DNA from: Tritrichomonas musculus | Taxonomy: Eukaryota; Parabasalia; Tritrichomonadida; Tritrichomonadidae | Direction of reading: 5' to 3' | Assembly (NCBI GenBank): GCA_039105265.1 | Contig: JAPFFF010000330.1 | Location: forward strand, 1-26,040 | DNA: 26,040 bases | In this document: piece after piece, positions 23,126-26,040 of the stretch | How positions within the stretch are numbered: position 1 is the stretch's first letter | Layout of the letters: each line of letters starts with the position of its first letter | Position numbers and translations under genes: made by a program | Notes under the pieces: model-generated | Database searches by the model: none | What the model was told of the DNA's origin: nothing | Seen by the model: the letters and a program-made list of their open reading frames with translations, nothing else

Positions 23126-26040
23126 ATGATTTCGTTAATTCCAATTCCAAATGATTTTAACGAAATTAATGCACAATACAAAAAATTCAGACAAGATACA
23201 TTTAAGAAATTATGTGAATCCAATGAAACTTTTATTCAAGCCGAGGAATCAAATTTAATTAATTCAATTAATCAAATTATTGAAGAATCAGAAAAAAATA
23301 ATGATGAAAATAATGATGAAAACTGTATGCGAATATTGATTGGTGCTAAAACCTTATCAAAATACTCAATAATAAATCAAAATTTATGTCAACAATACTT
23401 TTCTTTAATTAACGAACAAAAATTTCCGAAATCAATCCCAAAAATACGCTTTTTTATTAAATATGTTGTAAAACAGATTAAAAATCAAATAAGCGTTAAA
23501 TGGGAAAAATTTATTCATCATTTTCACCAAAATTTTTTAATTTTAGAAAACGGTCCTCAACCTGTTCAAAATACATTAATTTATATCGACTTTTTAATCC
23601 AATACGCTCCCAATTTTGCTTTTAATTTTTCCAAAAATATTTTTTATCATTTGTTTAAAACCATTAAAAAGTATGACTTTATTTTAGATTTAAATTATGA
23701 TATAGTCAACTATTTGAATCAAAATACGGATACTTTTCTCGAAAACAAAAGATATTTCGCCAATTATGCAATTGAACTATTAAGGAAATTCTTTGAAAAA
23801 GTTAAAATTATACCAAATCAGTCAAAAGAAATTTCTGGAATTTTGAAATGGGAATCCGGAATTAAAAAGTTGGCAACCTTGGCGGTTATTTTAGAAAAAT
23901 GCCAAAAATCATTTTTATTAGATAACATCGATTTAATTCGCCAATGCTTAATAAAAATCAAAAGCTCTGATATTGAAATTGAAATCTTAAAAAACAGAGA
24001 CTTTCTTTTACAATCAATTATTACAAATCAAGTAAATAACGAAATCATCCAAAAAATTTTGACAATTCAATATGATTGCAATGACAATGTTATTTGTAGT
24101 CAACTTCAAAACGTTAATTTGTTAATCAATAAAAAATTACTGAATTTAGATTATAATGAAAAAATAATTCAAATTATTCTGAATTGTCTGAAAAAGTTTC
24201 CTTTGAAAAAGTTGATAATTAGAATTGTTTTTAAGATGCTAAATAACTGGTGCCAATTTAATAAATCATTGAAAATTGACCATGAATTGATCACTTGTTT
24301 GAACCAGCAAGAAATTCATTACGATTGCTTCGAAGTCATTAAATTAATGATTCAAAACGACTCGAAAACATTTAAGAGTTCTCTGCTAAATTCACTTGAT
24401 CATTCAAATTTGAATATAATAAAAACACTGAACTTTTTAAATGGTTTACCAAAAGAACAAATTTTGGATTTTATTGATGATAAAATCGAAAATAGAATTT
24501 TCGATTTGGCCTATGATACAAATGAAAATATTCGTTCTGTCATTCCATTGATTGCGGTCAAAATTTCGCCAAACAAACTGTTTTCTGGAAATCATTTGAA
24601 TCATCTGATAAATAGTTTATCTTCCGATCCTTCTGAAAAAGTCAAAATCTCAATTATTCGATGCTTTAATGACCATTTATCAAAAGAAAATTTGAATGAT
24701 TTTTCTGAACTCAAAGAAAAATTCAATGATCCAATTTTTGCCAATATTTTGAGGAATCTTCTTCTTTGTTTTTCTTTTCACAACATTCAAATTGAAACGA
24801 TAAAGTTCGTAAGTAAACTTTCAACGTTTCAGTCGAATCAATTAGATTTCAGCGATGTCATTCTTCCTTACTATTTAGATTTCTTCACATCGTTTTCTAA
24901 AAATGATTCCGATGCATATTTGAATAATGATTATAGCAATTTTTTACCGTTTAAACTTTTGAAAATATCTGAAATGCTTCCATACATATTTGACTCATTT
25001 CCGCAATTCTATTTGAAATATTTTGAGCCGTTTTACAATTATTCAATGGACTTTATGAATTTAGTTTCAAATGATCTCAAATGTTATAAAAATTTGACAA
25101 ATCTAACATTAGACACAACACAATCTGCATTGCATAAATTGAAGTTTTATTCTAAAATATTTTGTTCATTCATAAAATCATTCGAAGTCATCCTTAAAAA
25201 CGATCCAAACACAATCAAGCCATATTTTGAAGACATCATAAAGTTCTGCTTTTACAAGCTTCCAAACGGAGTTGACCGAGCCGAAACGGAGCACATTTTA
25301 AGCTTATTAGAAAAAGTTCTGTATACAATTGGCTTAGAAGAAATACTTCAAAATGAGAAAATCCAAAGAAATATCAAAGAATTATACACAAAAGTTTTAA
25401 ATACGGGATCACGTTTTATTTCTTCGAATAATCATCAACACATCTTTAGAATTCTTGGATTCATTGGAGCACAATTGCCATACGAAAAGCCGCTGCCAAT
25501 ATACAGCGATGCAAACGAAAAGGAACAATTCGACATCAATTTACAGGAAATCATGATGGATAATTCAGACGAGCAATACAACACCATGTATTACTTAATT
25601 TGTAGCAACGCGCTTTTTCAAATTCTCGATAATCAATCATTATCTTATTTTCATTTGAACTCTCTTGAAACATTGGCCGATTTGCTTGGATCAATGCCAT
25701 TGCAATATAAAACTAATGCTAGAAAAACTTTCTTCGATGAGAAAAAGTTTTTCAAAAATCATTTTTCTTCTTGCTTTAATTATTTCATGAAATTGTTTAA
25801 AAAAGCAGATAAAACAGATAAGAAGTTTTTCGTGAATATTTTCGAATTAATGCTCGGTGTTAATAATAAAATATTAGCACCTTACGTAGATAAATTCGTT
25901 GATATATTTATAGATCTTTGGGAATATGAATCTATTGATTTGCTAAAACAATTAATTAATCAGTTTGGCAATTTATTAGAAAGTTATTTATGCAGAATTA
26001 TTCCATTAATTCAAAGCTGTAATAATTATGATACAATTGT
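23126..26040 (+). CDS. TOR: TOR-kinase-like protein, N-terminal HEAT-repeat part (partial)
   Basis: A frame from ATG 23126 (MISLIPIPNDFNEINAQYKK) stays open for 971 codons to the window end, with no stop checked along its length. It is helical, leucine/isoleucine/asparagine-rich, and organised in HEAT-like hairpins. Near residue 775, FRILGFIGAQLPYEK resembles the vLGlLGALDPYKhK signature of TOR proteins. Near 814-845, DEQYNTMYYLICSNALFQIL and DQSLSYFH correspond to the DEFYPAVSMVALMRIF and DQSLSHHH segment of mTOR at the same spacing. The FAT, FRB and PI3-kinase-like catalytic domains should follow beyond the window. TOR is the nutrient-responsive growth regulator. ATM/ATR or another HEAT-rich PIKK is less likely because of these two signatures. 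Confidence 0.7.
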   Translation, partial: MISLIPIPNDFNEINAQYKKFRQDTFKKLCESNETFIQAEESNLINSINQIIEESEKNNDENNDENCMRILIGAKTLSKYSIINQNLCQQYFSLINEQKFPKSIPKIRFFIKYVVKQIKNQISVKWEKFIHHFHQNFLILENGPQPVQNTLIYIDFLIQYAPNFAFNFSKNIFYHLFKTIKKYDFILDLNYDIVNYLNQNTDTFLENKRYFANYAIELLRKFFEKVKIIPNQSKEISGILKWESGIKKLATLAVILEKCQKSFLLDNIDLIRQCLIKIKSSDIEIEILKNRDFLLQSIITNQVNNEIIQKILTIQYDCNDNVICSQLQNVNLLINKKLLNLDYNEKIIQIILNCLKKFPLKKLIIRIVFKMLNNWCQFNKSLKIDHELITCLNQQEIHYDCFEVIKLMIQNDSKTFKSSLLNSLDHSNLNIIKTLNFLNGLPKEQILDFIDDKIENRIFDLAYDTNENIRSVIPLIAVKISPNKLFSGNHLNHLINSLSSDPSEKVKISIIRCFNDHLSKENLNDFSELKEKFNDPIFANILRNLLLCFSFHNIQIETIKFVSKLSTFQSNQLDFSDVILPYYLDFFTSFSKNDSDAYLNNDYSNFLPFKLLKISEMLPYIFDSFPQFYLKYFEPFYNYSMDFMNLVSNDLKCYKNLTNLTLDTTQSALHKLKFYSKIFCSFIKSFEVILKNDPNTIKPYFEDIIKFCFYKLPNGVDRAETEHILSLLEKVLYTIGLEEILQNEKIQRNIKELYTKVLNTGSRFISSNNHQHIFRILGFIGAQLPYEKPLPIYSDANEKEQFDINLQEIMMDNSDEQYNTMYYLICSNALFQILDNQSLSYFHLNSLETLADLLGSMPLQYKTNARKTFFDEKKFFKNHFSSCFNYFMKLFKKADKTDKKFFVNIFELMLGVNNKILAPYVDKFVDIFIDLWEYESIDLLKQLINQFGNLLESYLCRIIPLIQSCNNYDTI

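Overview
The window looks like a chromosomal segment of a parabasalid flagellate, most likely a Tritrichomonas (T. foetus-like) genome. The reasons are the very AT-rich intergenic DNA, apparently intronless genes, DUF3447/ankyrin proteins joined to BspA-type leucine-rich repeats, a TKL-kinase/Sel1-repeat gene, an AIG1-type GTPase and Maverick/Polinton DNA. The species is inferred from remembered family content and was not tested by a search.

Layout. Positions 1 to about 3600 are one end of a Maverick/Polinton-type element (genes on the minus strand: partial ORF, packaging ATPase, integrase, unrecognised large protein) whose visible genes look whole. Positions 3567-3818 are a junction with hairpins and a 48-bp tandem array. 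Positions about 3800-6420 hold a second, clearly more GC-rich Maverick-like block, which is broken. Positions 6843-9202 (minus) are a DUF3447-ankyrin-BspA LRR gene split into two open halves, with a very uniform 69-bp repeat array. A tRNA-like relic lies at 9333-9421. Positions 9445-12507 are a decayed TKL kinase plus Sel1 repeats. Positions 12884-13897 (minus) are an intact SLC35/TPT-family transporter. A tRNA-Phe-like relic lies at 14563-14634. Positions 15516-17880 are a second, diverged DUF3447-ankyrin-LRR gene interrupted at the same place as the first. Positions 18584-21264 are a divergent pair: a small secreted-looking protein and an AIG1-type GTPase that carries the same C-terminal domain. 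Positions 21542-23008 form a non-coding stretch bounded by 47-bp inverted repeats. From 23126 to the window end, an open frame reads as the HEAT-repeat N-terminal part of a TOR kinase.

How the parts relate. The two DUF3447-LRR loci and the kinase-Sel1 pseudogene are members of large parabasalid families in different stages of decay. The transporter and TOR genes are the housekeeping anchors. The most unusual item is the divergent GTPase/solo-domain pair: both products begin with a short signal-peptide-like segment and share an unnamed domain of about 170-180 residues. The next most unusual are the LRR array, whose variation is concentrated at two codons per repeat, and the structured junction between the two Maverick blocks.
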